A stretch of DNA of 64,000 bases from JAGVJT01 sp964471225 (GCA_964471225.1 CAYYEZ010000027.1:9212-73211), one strand, 5' to 3'. Shown: positions 51,170 to 60,917, counted from the first letter of the stretch. A program made the numbers and translations. Notes: generated from the letters alone by a model not told the origin.

Positions 51170-51802
51170 ATGCTCAATGATGAAGAACAACGTCATCAGC
51201 CAAGAGGTGTTGAACCGATGGCTTGTAGTCGTGTGCCACTCAAAGGCTACGGCGATTTCAAGATGACTGTCTTTCGACATCTGTTAGATGGTACGGAGCA
51301 TTTTATTCTTGAGAAACGACCGTTTAATGGCATCCCTCTTGTGCGAGTACATTCTGAATGTATCACTGGTGATTTATTTGGCTCTTTGAAATGTGACTGT
51401 GGACCTCAGTTGCATGAATCTTTAGCGCAGATTGCACGAGAAGGTGGTGTTTTAATTTATCTTCGTCAAGAAGGGCGGGGGATCGGTCTTGCTAATAAAT
51501 TAAAAGCTTATGCTTTACAAGAGCAAGGATTTGATACGGTTCAGGCTAATCAAGAGTTAGGCCTGCCGGTAGATGGTCGAGATTATGAGGTTGCCTTTCA
51601 AATTCTTCAATATTTAGAGATTCATAGGATACGTCTTTTGACAAATAATCCTGAAAAAGTGGCTGCACTTTTAAACTTCGGTGTTGCGATAGAAGAACGT
51701 ATCGGCTTAGAAACTCCGCCTACGGAAGAAAATTTTGATTACTTAAAGGTCAAGCAAAAAAAACTTGGGCACATGCTGGCCTTGAATGGAGAAAAAGAAT
51801 GA
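51170..51802 (+). CDS. ribA: GTP cyclohydrolase II RibA
   Basis: Opens GTP to the first riboflavin precursor. Zinc site in GDLFGSLKCDCGPQL, catalytic region YLRQEGRGIGL, and GLPVDGRDY. The protein (210 residues, E. coli 196) has only the cyclohydrolase domain, without the DHBP synthase (RibB) half found in RibBA. GAGGTG (51158-51163) best fits the ATG at 51170. Confidence 0.94.
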   Translation: MLNDEEQRHQPRGVEPMACSRVPLKGYGDFKMTVFRHLLDGTEHFILEKRPFNGIPLVRVHSECITGDLFGSLKCDCGPQLHESLAQIAREGGVLIYLRQEGRGIGLANKLKAYALQEQGFDTVQANQELGLPVDGRDYEVAFQILQYLEIHRIRLLTNNPEKVAALLNFGVAIEERIGLETPPTEENFDYLKVKQKKLGHMLALNGEKE

Positions 51803-52266
51803 GTGTCGCACATTACGATGAAAACAATATACCATGCTCTTTCCCTATTGCATTGGTTGTCAGCTTGTTTAACCAAGATATTACGATGGCACTAAAGCAA
51901 GGTGCGTTAGAGCAACTCGCTGCCTATGGTTTTCAATCCAAAGATATCAAAGTGGTAGAGGTCCCTGGTGCGGTTGAAATTCCAATTACAGCACAACGAC
52001 TTGCAATGAAAGAAACTTATGGTGCAATTATTGCATTGGGAGCGGTGATTCGTGGCGAGACTAGCCATTACGAGTCTGTATGCGAAGTCGTTGCCGAAGG
52101 GTGTCTGCAAGTTTCGTTGACGTTTAACATCCCTGTAATTTTTGGGGTATTGACGACCGAAGATGAAGCTCAAGCTTGGGATAGGCTCGGTGGCTCACAT
52201 GGACACAAAGGCCGAGATGCGGTGGATTGTGCAGTAACTATGTATCAAACATTAAAACATATTTAA
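51799..52266 (+). CDS. ribH: 6,7-dimethyl-8-ribityllumazine synthase
   Basis: Penultimate riboflavin step, an icosahedral or decameric enzyme. VVSLFNQDITMAL, EVPGAVEIP, GAVIRGETSHYE and GVLTTEDEAQA are family motifs with the catalytic His in TSHYE. 155 residues. The start overlaps the ribA stop. ribE (riboflavin synthase) and ribB are not in the window. Confidence 0.95.
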   Translation: MSVAHYDENNIPCSFPIALVVSLFNQDITMALKQGALEQLAAYGFQSKDIKVVEVPGAVEIPITAQRLAMKETYGAIIALGAVIRGETSHYESVCEVVAEGCLQVSLTFNIPVIFGVLTTEDEAQAWDRLGGSHGHKGRDAVDCAVTMYQTLKHI

Positions 52267-52281
52267 TTTTATGGGTAAGTC

Positions 52282-53919
52282 ATGACGAATTATATTTTTA
52301 TCACCGGTGGTGTAGTTTCTTCTTTGGGGAAGGGAATCACTTCTGCATCATTGGCTGCGATTTTAGAGGCTCGAGGCTTACGGGTGACGTTAATTAAGCT
52401 CGACCCCTATATCAACGTTGATCCTGGAACGATGAGTCCTTTTCAACACGGTGAGGTTTTTGTAACGCAAGACGGCGCTGAAACAGATCTGGATTTGGGG
52501 CATTATGAGCGGTTTGTTCGGACAACAATGACTAAAAGAAATAATTTTACCACGGGTAAAATTTATGAAAATGTTATTAAAAAAGAGCGACGCGGTGATT
52601 ACCTGGGGGGCACAGTTCAGGTTATTCCTCACATTACAAATGAAATTCAAGAGTGTATCAAACGTGGCGCAGAAGGATTTGATGTGGCCATGGTTGAAAT
52701 TGGTGGTACAGTTGGTGATATCGAATCTTTGCCTTTTTTGGAGGCGATTCGACAAATGCGTATTGAATTGGGATCACAACGTGCGCTATTTATACATTTG
52801 ACTTTAGTGCCTTATATTCCAACTTCTGGTGAAATTAAGACTAAGCCTACACAACATTCTGTCAAAGAGTTACGCTCAATCGGGATACAGCCAGATGTTT
52901 TAATTTGCCGAAGCGATCGGGAATTGTCGACAAGTGATCGGGCTAAAATTGCGTTGTTTACCAATGTAGATAAAGAGGCTGTGATTGCATTGCAAGATGC
53001 GAAAAGTATTTATCAGATTCCACTGATTCTACACGAGCAAGGTTTAGACGAAATTGTAGTGCGAAAATTAGGCATGTCGCTTAAGCCTGCCGATCTGACT
53101 GAGTGGCAGCAAGTGGTTGATGCACAACAACTTCAAAATTTAACAGTTAAAATTGGGATGGTTGGAAAGTATACTGAGCTGAGTGATGCCTACAAATCCT
53201 TAAATGAAGCGTTACTCCACGCAGGCATTCATACACAAACGCGTGTTGAGATTGTTTATATTGATGCGGAGTTAATCGAAGCTCAGGGTACAGAATTACT
53301 GGCAACTGTCGATGCTTTACTTATCCCAGGTGGGTTTGGTGAGCGCGGTGTCGAAGGTAAAATTTTATCAATTCAATATGCACGTGAACATAGATTACCT
53401 TTCTTAGGCATTTGTTTAGGAATGCAAACAGCGGTGATTGAGTTTGCGCGTCATGTCGCAGCGCTTCATGATGCTAATTCTACAGAGTTTAATCAAGAAA
53501 CGACTCATCCAGTGGTTGCTTTAATTAGTGAGTGGGTCGATGATGCGGGTGCTGTCAATTTACGTACAGAAGAGAGCGATTTAGGTGGCACGATGCGTTT
53601 AGGTGCCCAGCCTTGTATCGTCGATGCAGGGACTTTGGCGGCAGAAGTTTATGGGGATACATGTATCGAACGTCATCGCCATCGATATGAGGTTAATCCG
53701 AAGTTCATTGACCTTTTAATAAACAAAGGACTGGTTGTTTCAGGACGCTCAAAAGATGCCGCTTTGGTTGAAATGATAGAATTGCCTCGTACTGCTCACC
53801 CTTGGTTTTTAGCATGCCAATTTCACCCAGAGTTTACGTCTACCCCGCGTGATGGTCATCCTTTATTTAAGGCGTTTATTCAGGCTGCACGTACTCATCA
53901 TCAACAGGATAAAGCATGA
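52282..53919 (+). CDS. pyrG: CTP synthase
   Basis: Makes CTP from UTP using glutamine. N-terminal synthetase domain begins FITGGVVSSLGKGI; the C-terminal glutamine amidotransferase has GGFGERG, the nucleophile in LGICLGMQ and the HPE triad (CQFHPEF). 545 residues, exactly E. coli length. Followed by kdsA with a four-base overlap, a pairing common in gammaproteobacteria. Confidence 0.97.
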   Translation: MTNYIFITGGVVSSLGKGITSASLAAILEARGLRVTLIKLDPYINVDPGTMSPFQHGEVFVTQDGAETDLDLGHYERFVRTTMTKRNNFTTGKIYENVIKKERRGDYLGGTVQVIPHITNEIQECIKRGAEGFDVAMVEIGGTVGDIESLPFLEAIRQMRIELGSQRALFIHLTLVPYIPTSGEIKTKPTQHSVKELRSIGIQPDVLICRSDRELSTSDRAKIALFTNVDKEAVIALQDAKSIYQIPLILHEQGLDEIVVRKLGMSLKPADLTEWQQVVDAQQLQNLTVKIGMVGKYTELSDAYKSLNEALLHAGIHTQTRVEIVYIDAELIEAQGTELLATVDALLIPGGFGERGVEGKILSIQYAREHRLPFLGICLGMQTAVIEFARHVAALHDANSTEFNQETTHPVVALISEWVDDAGAVNLRTEESDLGGTMRLGAQPCIVDAGTLAAEVYGDTCIERHRHRYEVNPKFIDLLINKGLVVSGRSKDAALVEMIELPRTAHPWFLACQFHPEFTSTPRDGHPLFKAFIQAARTHHQQDKA

Positions 53920-54725
53920 AATTATGTGGATTTGAAGCATCAAGTGAAAGCCCGTTATTTTTAATCGCAGGCCCTTGTGTAATCGAAAGCGAAGCGTTGG
54001 CATTGGAAACCGCAGGATATTTAAAAGAAATCTGCGCATCATTGAATATTAATTTCATTTATAAATCTTCTTTTGACAAGGCCAATCGTTCCTCTGCGCA
54101 CAGTTATCGTGGCCCTGGTTTTGAGCAGGGATTGATAATTCTTGAGAAAGTTAAATCACAAATCAACGTGCCTGTATTGACTGATGTGCATGAAGATACA
54201 CCCTTATTTGAAGTGGCTAGTGTGGTTGATGTGTTACAAACACCTGCTTTTTTGTGTCGTCAAACCAATTTTATTCAAAAAGTTGCGGCGATGAATAAGC
54301 CTGTGAATATCAAAAAAGGACAATTTTTGTCACCATGGGAAATGAAGCATGTGGTCGAAAAAGCGCGAGCTGTAGGAAATGACCAGATTATGGTTTGTGA
54401 GCGGGGTGTGTCATTTGGATATAATAATTTGGTCTCAGATATGCGCTCGTTACATATTATGCGAGAAACAGGCTGTCCAGTTGTGTATGATGCAACACAT
54501 TCTGTACAGTTACCCGGTGGTTTGAATGGTGCTTCCGGTGGGCAGCGAGAGTTTATTCCAACACTTGCAAGGGCGGCGACTGCGGCGGGCATTGCTGGTA
54601 TTTTTATGGAAACGCATCCTGAGCCTGAAAAAGCATTAAGCGATGGCCCTAACAGTTGGCCATTGGATCAAATGCGTGGTTTGCTCGAGCGATTGATAGC
54701 CATAGATAAAGTTGTAAAAATGTAA
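53916..54725 (+). CDS. kdsA: 3-deoxy-D-manno-octulosonate 8-phosphate synthase
   Basis: Condenses arabinose 5-phosphate and PEP to Kdo-8-P for the LPS inner core. LIAGPCVIES, FDKANRSS, LTDVHED, YDATHSVQ and METHPEPEKALSDGPN are the substrate-binding motifs. 269 residues. Often eno follows in relatives; here a GT87 gene follows. Confidence 0.96.
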   Translation: MKLCGFEASSESPLFLIAGPCVIESEALALETAGYLKEICASLNINFIYKSSFDKANRSSAHSYRGPGFEQGLIILEKVKSQINVPVLTDVHEDTPLFEVASVVDVLQTPAFLCRQTNFIQKVAAMNKPVNIKKGQFLSPWEMKHVVEKARAVGNDQIMVCERGVSFGYNNLVSDMRSLHIMRETGCPVVYDATHSVQLPGGLNGASGGQREFIPTLARAATAAGIAGIFMETHPEPEKALSDGPNSWPLDQMRGLLERLIAIDKVVKM

Positions 54726-54743
54726 ATGTAAAGGAGGAGTGCT

Positions 54744-55976
54744 GTGGGATATCGGTACTCGTTCATTTTACTCATACTCCTAAATATGTTGTATGGGATG
54801 TTGATGGTTGGCTTGGTGCTGAAACATCAACATGTCAACGATTTTATGTCGCTATATAGTGGAGTTAAAGCTTATCTTGCGCATCAAATTCCTTACCAAG
54901 AGTTTCATCCTTTGTGGGATGAGCACACACTTTCTCTTCCTTATAATTTGAATCCGCCGATTGTTTTTTTAATCTTCCTTCCTTTTACATTGTTGCCCTA
55001 TACAGTCAGTGCCGTACTTTGGTTAATCAGTCTCATTCTGATGGGATTAGCTTCATTTTATTTAAGTTTATCGATACTTTTTCCATCACGCACCTGGAGG
55101 GCTCATTGGCCTATGCTTGGTCTCTTGTATTGCATGTTTGGGGCACTCTTAGCAAATGAAGGTTTTTTGCAGTTAGGGACATTGCTCGCGCTATTGGTGA
55201 TCGCAGGATATGCGCTACTGCTTCGCCAACGAGAGTGTGCTGCGGGTATCATTTGGGGTGTTGCTGCGGCAATAAAGTTATTTCCCGCACTTTTACTATT
55301 TTATTTAATCAGTCAAAAAAAGTGGAGAGGGGCTGCTACATTATTATTCACCATGTTATTGCTTTTTGCCTTACCGCTCTATCTTTACCCTGTATCTATT
55401 TATTGGGATTATGTTCACTTATTAAAATCAGTCACTTGGTATGGGGATAGCTGGAATGTGTCTTTATATGGCTATCTTCATCGTGTCTTGTCAGGGCGCT
55501 ATCATTTTATTCATGGCTTATTTTTAATGCTCAGCGCATTGAGTTTTATATGGTATATCAAAGAGTTGTTTAGTGAGAGCCAAGCGCATTATGGATTTTC
55601 TCTGACGCTTTTGATGATGCTTTTTTTGAGTCCTTTCGGTTGGTATTATTATTGTACTTTGCTGACTTTTCCTCTTTTGATGTTGTCAAAGAGATATATG
55701 ACACATTTATGGTTTCTTTTAGGATTTTTCTTTTTAAATTTACCCGTGGATTATATTGCTGTGCGTCATATGCCGCAGATTTTTGATAAAGCAGTGTTAT
55801 ATTCGATATATTTCTATGGTCTATTGTTGTTTATCTACTTGATTTCCAGAGAGAAGGATAAAAAGCAAGAGGTCTGTGAGCGCCAGATACTTCTTGCCTC
55901 TGAGGGTTTACCTGTGGCGTTAATTCTTCTGGTTTGTTTTATGATGCGTTTACTCTGTGCAAGCTTTATTGTTTAA
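54744..55976 (+). CDS. GT87/DUF2029-family polytopic glycosyltransferase
   Basis: 410 residues, strongly hydrophobic with about ten membrane segments. The early periplasmic loop with DFMSLYSGVKAYLAHQIPYQ and the WGVAAAIKLFPALLL segment are typical of the DUF2029/GT87 family, polyprenyl-phosphate-sugar-dependent mannosyl- or arabinosyltransferases best known from actinobacteria. The acceptor is unknown; following kdsA, an LPS or other surface glycan is plausible. The start is GTG at 54744, with AAGGAGG upstream. Confidence 0.78.
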   Translation: MGYRYSFILLILLNMLYGMLMVGLVLKHQHVNDFMSLYSGVKAYLAHQIPYQEFHPLWDEHTLSLPYNLNPPIVFLIFLPFTLLPYTVSAVLWLISLILMGLASFYLSLSILFPSRTWRAHWPMLGLLYCMFGALLANEGFLQLGTLLALLVIAGYALLLRQRECAAGIIWGVAAAIKLFPALLLFYLISQKKWRGAATLLFTMLLLFALPLYLYPVSIYWDYVHLLKSVTWYGDSWNVSLYGYLHRVLSGRYHFIHGLFLMLSALSFIWYIKELFSESQAHYGFSLTLLMMLFLSPFGWYYYCTLLTFPLLMLSKRYMTHLWFLLGFFFLNLPVDYIAVRHMPQIFDKAVLYSIYFYGLLLFIYLISREKDKKQEVCERQILLASEGLPVALILLVCFMMRLLCASFIV

Positions 55977-55988
55977 AGAGGCGTTTTC

Positions 55989-56087
55989 ATGAGCCCCAGA
56001 CACCACCTGTGTTTTCTACTTGTCGAAACGCATCTCCAGTTTGTATCGATTCATTTTCAAGCGGTGCTAGGATTGGGGCGAGAATAA
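55989..56087 (+). CDS. Possible small ORF (32 codons)
   Basis: An ATG seven bases after AAAGAGG opens a 32-codon frame directly behind the GT87 gene (MSPRHHLCFLLVETHLQF...). It has no recognisable domain and could be a chance frame or a gene remnant. The stop lies inside the hairpin at 56078. Confidence 0.2.
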   Translation: MSPRHHLCFLLVETHLQFVSIHFQAVLGLGRE

Positions 56088-56105
56088 GCTCGCTTTGCTA
56101 TTTTG
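56078..56105 (+). terminator. Weak terminator after the kdsA-GT87 operon
   Basis: Stem GCGAG/CTCGC (5 bp), loop AATAAG, then TTTGCTATTTTG. Apart from the small ORF at 55989, the 187 bases after GT87 hold nothing else I can support. Confidence 0.35.
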
Positions 56106-56163
56106 TTAGTTGCTGATGCGTTTAAGTCATTCTCATGAGGTGGTGTGTAAGCGGCAATGTTTT

Positions 56164-56658
56164 TCATGCTGGAACTCCGTTAGTGATGTGCAGCGTGTAT
56201 GTTCCCGTAGTAGCAGTACAGTTATTAGCATCACTGCAAGAGATGGGTATGCAGGAAGTGCTATATTGCGTTCCCATGTCTGGGCCAACAGTTGCGGTTA
56301 TTGAACGAGCGCCATTCCCGTGTAAATAACTAGTGAAATTGTTCAGACCCAAGAAATAAGGGCCACTCTGAGAAACAGTATACGAACCACTTCCAAAGCC
56401 AATTCCGCCCCCGCCGCCTGAACAATCGGAGCTTGTATAATTATATATCGTTGTGTAGGTAATCGCGTAAGGAGGGCTATCTACAGTAATGGAAATCGGT
56501 ATCCGAGGGAAACTTCCTGTAAAACTAGGCGAATTTGACCATATCCGATCTGAGCTATAAGTAGCTAAGCTCGTAGTAAGCCCAAAAGTAAAAATCAGAA
56601 AAGAGAGTGAGGCAGTTGTGCTTTTGAATTTTCTGGAAACGGGAGGGATGTAACTCAT
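56164..56658 (-). CDS. Exported glycine-rich protein of unknown function
   Basis: 164 residues. A hydrophobic N-terminal segment (TASLSFLIFTFGLTTSLA) acts as signal peptide. The mature part is rich in Ser, Thr, Tyr and Gly with a run CSGGGGGIGFGSGSY in the middle and four cysteines near the end (TSCIPISCSDANNC), suggesting a secreted, disulfide-bonded beta protein. AAGGA nine bases before the ATG supports a real gene. It lies next to tRNA-Ser in an otherwise gene-poor patch. No family recognised. Confidence 0.6.
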   Translation of the reverse strand: MSYIPPVSRKFKSTTASLSFLIFTFGLTTSLATYSSDRIWSNSPSFTGSFPRIPISITVDSPPYAITYTTIYNYTSSDCSGGGGGIGFGSGSYTVSQSGPYFLGLNNFTSYLHGNGARSITATVGPDMGTQYSTSCIPISCSDANNCTATTGTYTLHITNGVPA

Positions 56659-56783
56659 ATTTTAGATCCTTCTAAAATTTATTTTTCAAAAAGAGGGTAT
56701 TACATTTTTTCGTGGACGGCAACAGCTTCTTGGCTTGATGGGGATAACAGGAATAGATAAGTATAACTTCCACTAATGTGGCT

Positions 56784-56871
56784 TGGCGGAGAGACAGGGA
56801 TTCGAACCCTGGGAAGGTTTCCCTTCAACGGTTTTCAAGACCGCCGCAATCGACCACTCTGCCACCTCTCC
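56784..56871 (-). tRNA. serT: tRNA-Ser (anticodon UGA)
   Basis: Reading the minus strand, the 88-base gene starts GGAGAGG and ends TCTCTCC-G-CCA with the CCA encoded. The anticodon loop is CTTGAAA (TGA), the variable arm is long as required for serine, and the T-arm has GGTTCGAATCC. Acceptor stem pairs are complete apart from a final G-T wobble. Confidence 0.97.
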
Positions 56872-56878
56872 GACGCGA

Positions 56879-56907
56879 ATACTATCTGAACCACGGTATG
56901 TTTGCAA
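56879..56907 (-). promoter_or_regulatory. Sigma-70 promoter for tRNA-Ser
   Basis: On the minus strand TTGCAA (56907-56902), 17-base spacer, TAGTAT (56884-56879), seven bases before the mature tRNA end. Confidence 0.6.
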
Positions 56908-56970
56908 TAAAAAAATGTGAAATTATTTTATTTTTTTAGATGGGCTGGGCCAAAGGCCTAGCAAAGAGTG

Positions 56971-57861
56971 CTAAGCCATGACTTCAGCTTGGATTTTTTC
57001 ATTTTTATTGCGAAAGTAAGTTCGTCCGATGGCGATAAAATTATAAAGCATGATGCCAATCAGTAAGCGATGCAACCATGCAGAAGAAAGATGGCTGACG
57101 ATAGGAAGGGCAATGAAGACACCTAAGATGCCTGAGAGACTTAGAATCAAAGTTTTTTTCAAGGGGATTTTGTCTTGTTTTAAGAACATTAAAGTCGTCA
57201 GAGGCTGTTGCATGGCTCCCGCTGTCGTCATAATGGGAAAAGCAATAGCAGGGGACACACCGAGGATAAATAGCACACCTTGAACCATAGCAAATAGACC
57301 AATTCCAACCGTGGTGAGCGAGCCGCACACAATCATTGCTAAAAAGCCAATCAATAATTGATGGTCGCGCAGTGCAGTAAGATCGCCTCCCATAGGGAGA
57401 AGATGAAGCTCATTACTTACGAGTAAGCTCATAATCAAAGCAAAGCAACACATCATTGAAACACGAATCGCTTGTTGGCTTAGGCGCGCAACCACATGTC
57501 CGCCCAAGACGCCACCAATGCAAGTTCCCAAAACTAACGTTGCTAAAGTCACGAAATCAACTTGTATGACTTGCATGAATAATAGTGATTCTATTGTCCC
57601 AGGAATCACTTGTGCACCGTTATTCATAGCAGGGAGCTCTTCATCTTTAAATGTGTTAAAACATTTCGCTAAAGCAATATTTACAGCAAAACTACCCACG
57701 CCAATCGTATCCGAAATAAACGCAAGTACACCACTGATTATTAATTTCAAGCGCTCTTGAAAAGAAATGCTTACTGGAGGCTGTTTTTTGAGTCGATAAA
57801 GCATCACACTCACACACCAGATACTCAAGGCAAGAATACAGAAAAATATCATAAGCAACAC
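56971..57861 (-). CDS. TauE/SafE (TSUP) family permease, second copy
   Basis: 296 residues, about eight membrane segments in two halves. The repeats start ISDTIGVGSFAVNIALAKCF near residue 50 and SLTTVGIGLFAMVQGV near residue 183, weaker versions of the glycine-rich TSUP motif than in the copy at 25023. The two copies share little else. The cargo is unknown. It is the last gene of the RND pump group on this strand, 23 bases after the pump. Confidence 0.78.
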   Translation of the reverse strand: MLLMIFFCILALSIWCVSVMLYRLKKQPPVSISFQERLKLIISGVLAFISDTIGVGSFAVNIALAKCFNTFKDEELPAMNNGAQVIPGTIESLLFMQVIQVDFVTLATLVLGTCIGGVLGGHVVARLSQQAIRVSMMCCFALIMSLLVSNELHLLPMGGDLTALRDHQLLIGFLAMIVCGSLTTVGIGLFAMVQGVLFILGVSPAIAFPIMTTAGAMQQPLTTLMFLKQDKIPLKKTLILSLSGILGVFIALPIVSHLSSAWLHRLLIGIMLYNFIAIGRTYFRNKNEKIQAEVMA

Positions 57862-57884
57862 CTAATCATAAAATTCGTTCAATA

Positions 57885-60800
57885 TTATACCACATTTTTA
57901 TTGCGATGGTCTGACGCAAGATAACTATACATGGTTGGCACGACAAACAATGTAAAGCATGTGCCAATCAAAAGCCCTGAGGCAATCACAAGACCGATAT
58001 CAAATCGGCTCACAGCTCCTGCTCCTGATGCGATTAAAAGGGGAATCACACCAAAAACCATTGCTGCGGTGGTCATCAGGATCGGACGCAAACGAATTGC
58101 TGCAGCTTCTTCTACCGCAGATTTTTTATCGAGATTTTTTTCTCGTTGCAGATGGTTTGCAAAATCCACGATCAGAATACCATGTTTACTGATGAGGCCG
58201 ATGAGCGTTATTAATCCGACTTGTGTGTAAATGTTAATGCTTGCTAAGCCTAAATTTAGAGGGATCAATGCACCACAAATAGACATGGGGACGCTAATTA
58301 AAATAATTAAAGGGTCTCGATAACTTTCATATTGTGCGGCTAATACTAAGAAAATGATGACAATAGAGAAAAAGAACGCCACCATCAGTGCATTACCTTC
58401 TTGTATATATTGGCGTGACTGGCCGCCATAATCGTAGGTGAATCCTTTCGGTAAAATCTCTTGTGCTGTTTTTTGTAAGTAAGCGATGCCTTGACCTAGT
58501 GTAATGCCTGGTACCATGACAGCTTGGAGTGTTGCTGAGTTTAATTGTTGAAAATGTGAGATAGCATTTGCCCGTACGTGCTCAATCGGGGTGATGAATG
58601 TAGACAAAGACGCCATACTACCTTGTTGTGTACGGACATAAATTTGTCCTAGATCATCCTTGGTCAAGCGGTAAAATCTGGCAAGTTGAGGGATCACTTG
58701 ATAGCTTCGGCCGCTTAAATTGAAGAAATTAATGTACCCACCAGACAGTGCTGCACTTAAGCTGCTACCAATCTCGCGCATATCTAGTCCCAAATCGGAG
58801 GCTTTTGCGCGATCGATATGCAATTCAATTTCTGGTCGGTTAAATTTTAAACTGTTGTCGATGTAAATAAATAAGCCACTACGCCGAGCTTTTTCATAAA
58901 GCTGATTTGAGACATCCAATAGAGACTGAAAATCATTCGTTGTTTTAATCACAAATTGCACAGGGGTTCCGCTACCGCCGGGTAAAGGTGGGGGAATCAC
59001 CGCAAAAGCTTTAAGTCCGGGGATGCTATCGAGCTTGCTTTGTAATGGCGCTTTAAGTTTAAACTGTGTTTTGCGTTCAGACCAAGGTTTTAAGACTAAA
59101 CCTGAGATAGGCATATCCGCATTAATGGTAAAAAAATGGTCTGATTCAGGGAAGCTTCGATAAATCGCATCAAAAGGTTTGGTGTATGTTTCTGTATAAT
59201 TGAGCGTGGCGTACTGGGGTACTTGTCCCACCACGAAAAAGAAGCCTTGGTCTTCTTCTGGTGCTGTTTCTGTGGCTGTATTGAGATATAAAAAAGGAAG
59301 CATCAAGAGGACGGCTGCTGAAAAGAGTAGCACCAATTTTCGTGCGTTAAGAACCTGATGAAGCATGGTCTGGTAGCGAGCTTTCAATTGATTGAAAAAT
59401 ACATCAATCTTTTGTGTAAATTGTCCGCCATGCATGTCTGATGTGAGGATTTTTGAGCACATCATCGGTGAGAGTGTGAGCGCTACAATGCCCGAAATAA
59501 TGACTGCAGAGGCGAGTGTAAATGCAAATTCTTTAAATAAAGCACCAGTTAAGCCTTCCATAAAACCAATCGGCGCGTACACGGCTGCTAATGTGATGGT
59601 CATCGAAATAACCGGTGTTGCAATTTCGCGTGCACCTTTTAGTGCTGCATCAAAGGGTGAGAGCCCTTCTTCAATATGGCGATGCACATTTTCGACTACA
59701 ACAATCGCATCATCAACAACAAGCCCAATCGCCAAGACAAAAGCCAATAGCGTCAGTAAGTTAATAGAGTAGCCCAAAAACATCATCAGTGTGCATACAC
59801 CCACAAGCGAAAGTGGGATGGTAACCACAGGAATTAAGACCGAGCGTATTGAGCCTAAAAATAAAAAAATGACGACAATGACAATCAGTGCTGCTTCAAT
59901 AATGGTATGCATCACTTCATTAATAGAGGCGCGAATAAATTCTGTTGCATCGTATACAATTAAACCTCTGAGAGAGGAGGGAAGTTGAGGGACTAGTACC
60001 TCAAAGGCTTGTCGAACATCTTTAATCACAGTAAGGGGGTTGGCAATCGGTGTAGGTTTTATCCCAATGAAAACGGCTTTTTTTCCATCGAAAGAAACTG
60101 ATGAATTGTAATTTTGAGATCCAAGCTCAACACGAGCGATGTCTTGTAGGCGAATAATTGCGTGGTTTTCGCTACGGACAATTAAACGACCAAATTGCTC
60201 AGCATTGTTTAAATCGGTATCGGCACGTACGCTAAGTGCGATAAATTCAGCTTTAGTCTGTCCTGCTGCGGTGAGAAAATTATTGTTAGATAACACTCTT
60301 GCGACATCTGCTGGCGTCACATGGAGTGCAGCCATTTTGACTGGGTCCATAAAAATACGCATCGCGTATTGTTGGCCCCCCAAAATTTCTGCTTGTGCAA
60401 CGCCATCGACAGTTTCGAGTTGTGGTTTCACAACTCGGGTGGCGTAATCTGTGATTTGTTGGGGTGTCATGTGCTCACTGTCGAGGCTAATATATAACAA
60501 GTCGGTCGATGTATCTGAGCTTTTGATAATCACAGGCTGTTGTGATTCAGGGGGGAGTTGATTGAGTGTTTGTTGGACTTTACTCATCACGTCGGTAAAG
60601 GCGACTTGTGGATCAAAGCCAAGCTTGATAGTGAGTGTAATCGTACTGACACCAAGGGTGCTCGATGAGGTCATGTAATCAATTCCCTCGGCACTCGCTA
60701 CAGCGCTTTCTAGTGGTGTTGTGATAAATCCGGCAATAAGATTCGCATCTGCACCAGGATAACTTGTTGTTACCGTGATCACCGTATTATCCATTCGGGG

Positions 60801-60914
60801 GAATTGGCGTACGGGCATTTTGAGGAGAGAATTTAATCCAAACAGCAGAATCAATAAACTGACAACGCTCGCTAATACAGGACGTTTAATATACAGATCG
60901 GTAAACTTGGCCAT
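57885..60914 (-). CDS. RND efflux pump, inner-membrane subunit (HAE1 family)
   Basis: 1009 residues with the twelve-segment, two-porter-loop layout of AcrB/MexB relatives: IKRPVLASVVSLLILLFGL start, QFPRMDNTVITV, GLVVDDAIVVVENV with the paired Asp of the proton relay, and a second half beginning near residue 515. Exports drugs or lipids with proton antiport. The ATG at 60914 with GGAG upstream is used. The adaptor gene ends three bases upstream. No TolC-type gene is present. Confidence 0.92.
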   Translation of the reverse strand: MAKFTDLYIKRPVLASVVSLLILLFGLNSLLKMPVRQFPRMDNTVITVTTSYPGADANLIAGFITTPLESAVASAEGIDYMTSSSTLGVSTITLTIKLGFDPQVAFTDVMSKVQQTLNQLPPESQQPVIIKSSDTSTDLLYISLDSEHMTPQQITDYATRVVKPQLETVDGVAQAEILGGQQYAMRIFMDPVKMAALHVTPADVARVLSNNNFLTAAGQTKAEFIALSVRADTDLNNAEQFGRLIVRSENHAIIRLQDIARVELGSQNYNSSVSFDGKKAVFIGIKPTPIANPLTVIKDVRQAFEVLVPQLPSSLRGLIVYDATEFIRASINEVMHTIIEAALIVIVVIFLFLGSIRSVLIPVVTIPLSLVGVCTLMMFLGYSINLLTLLAFVLAIGLVVDDAIVVVENVHRHIEEGLSPFDAALKGAREIATPVISMTITLAAVYAPIGFMEGLTGALFKEFAFTLASAVIISGIVALTLSPMMCSKILTSDMHGGQFTQKIDVFFNQLKARYQTMLHQVLNARKLVLLFSAAVLLMLPFLYLNTATETAPEEDQGFFFVVGQVPQYATLNYTETYTKPFDAIYRSFPESDHFFTINADMPISGLVLKPWSERKTQFKLKAPLQSKLDSIPGLKAFAVIPPPLPGGSGTPVQFVIKTTNDFQSLLDVSNQLYEKARRSGLFIYIDNSLKFNRPEIELHIDRAKASDLGLDMREIGSSLSAALSGGYINFFNLSGRSYQVIPQLARFYRLTKDDLGQIYVRTQQGSMASLSTFITPIEHVRANAISHFQQLNSATLQAVMVPGITLGQGIAYLQKTAQEILPKGFTYDYGGQSRQYIQEGNALMVAFFFSIVIIFLVLAAQYESYRDPLIILISVPMSICGALIPLNLGLASINIYTQVGLITLIGLISKHGILIVDFANHLQREKNLDKKSAVEEAAAIRLRPILMTTAAMVFGVIPLLIASGAGAVSRFDIGLVIASGLLIGTCFTLFVVPTMYSYLASDHRNKNVV

Positions 60915-60917
60915 CAA

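Noticed and set aside
52390..52755. 121-codon minus-strand frame inside pyrG
   Set aside because: Antisense to the conserved CTP synthase domain, without a ribosome site.
56110..56329. Two overlapping plus-strand frames of 64 codons antisense to the glycine-rich gene
   Set aside because: The minus-strand gene has a signal peptide and a good ribosome site; these frames have neither.
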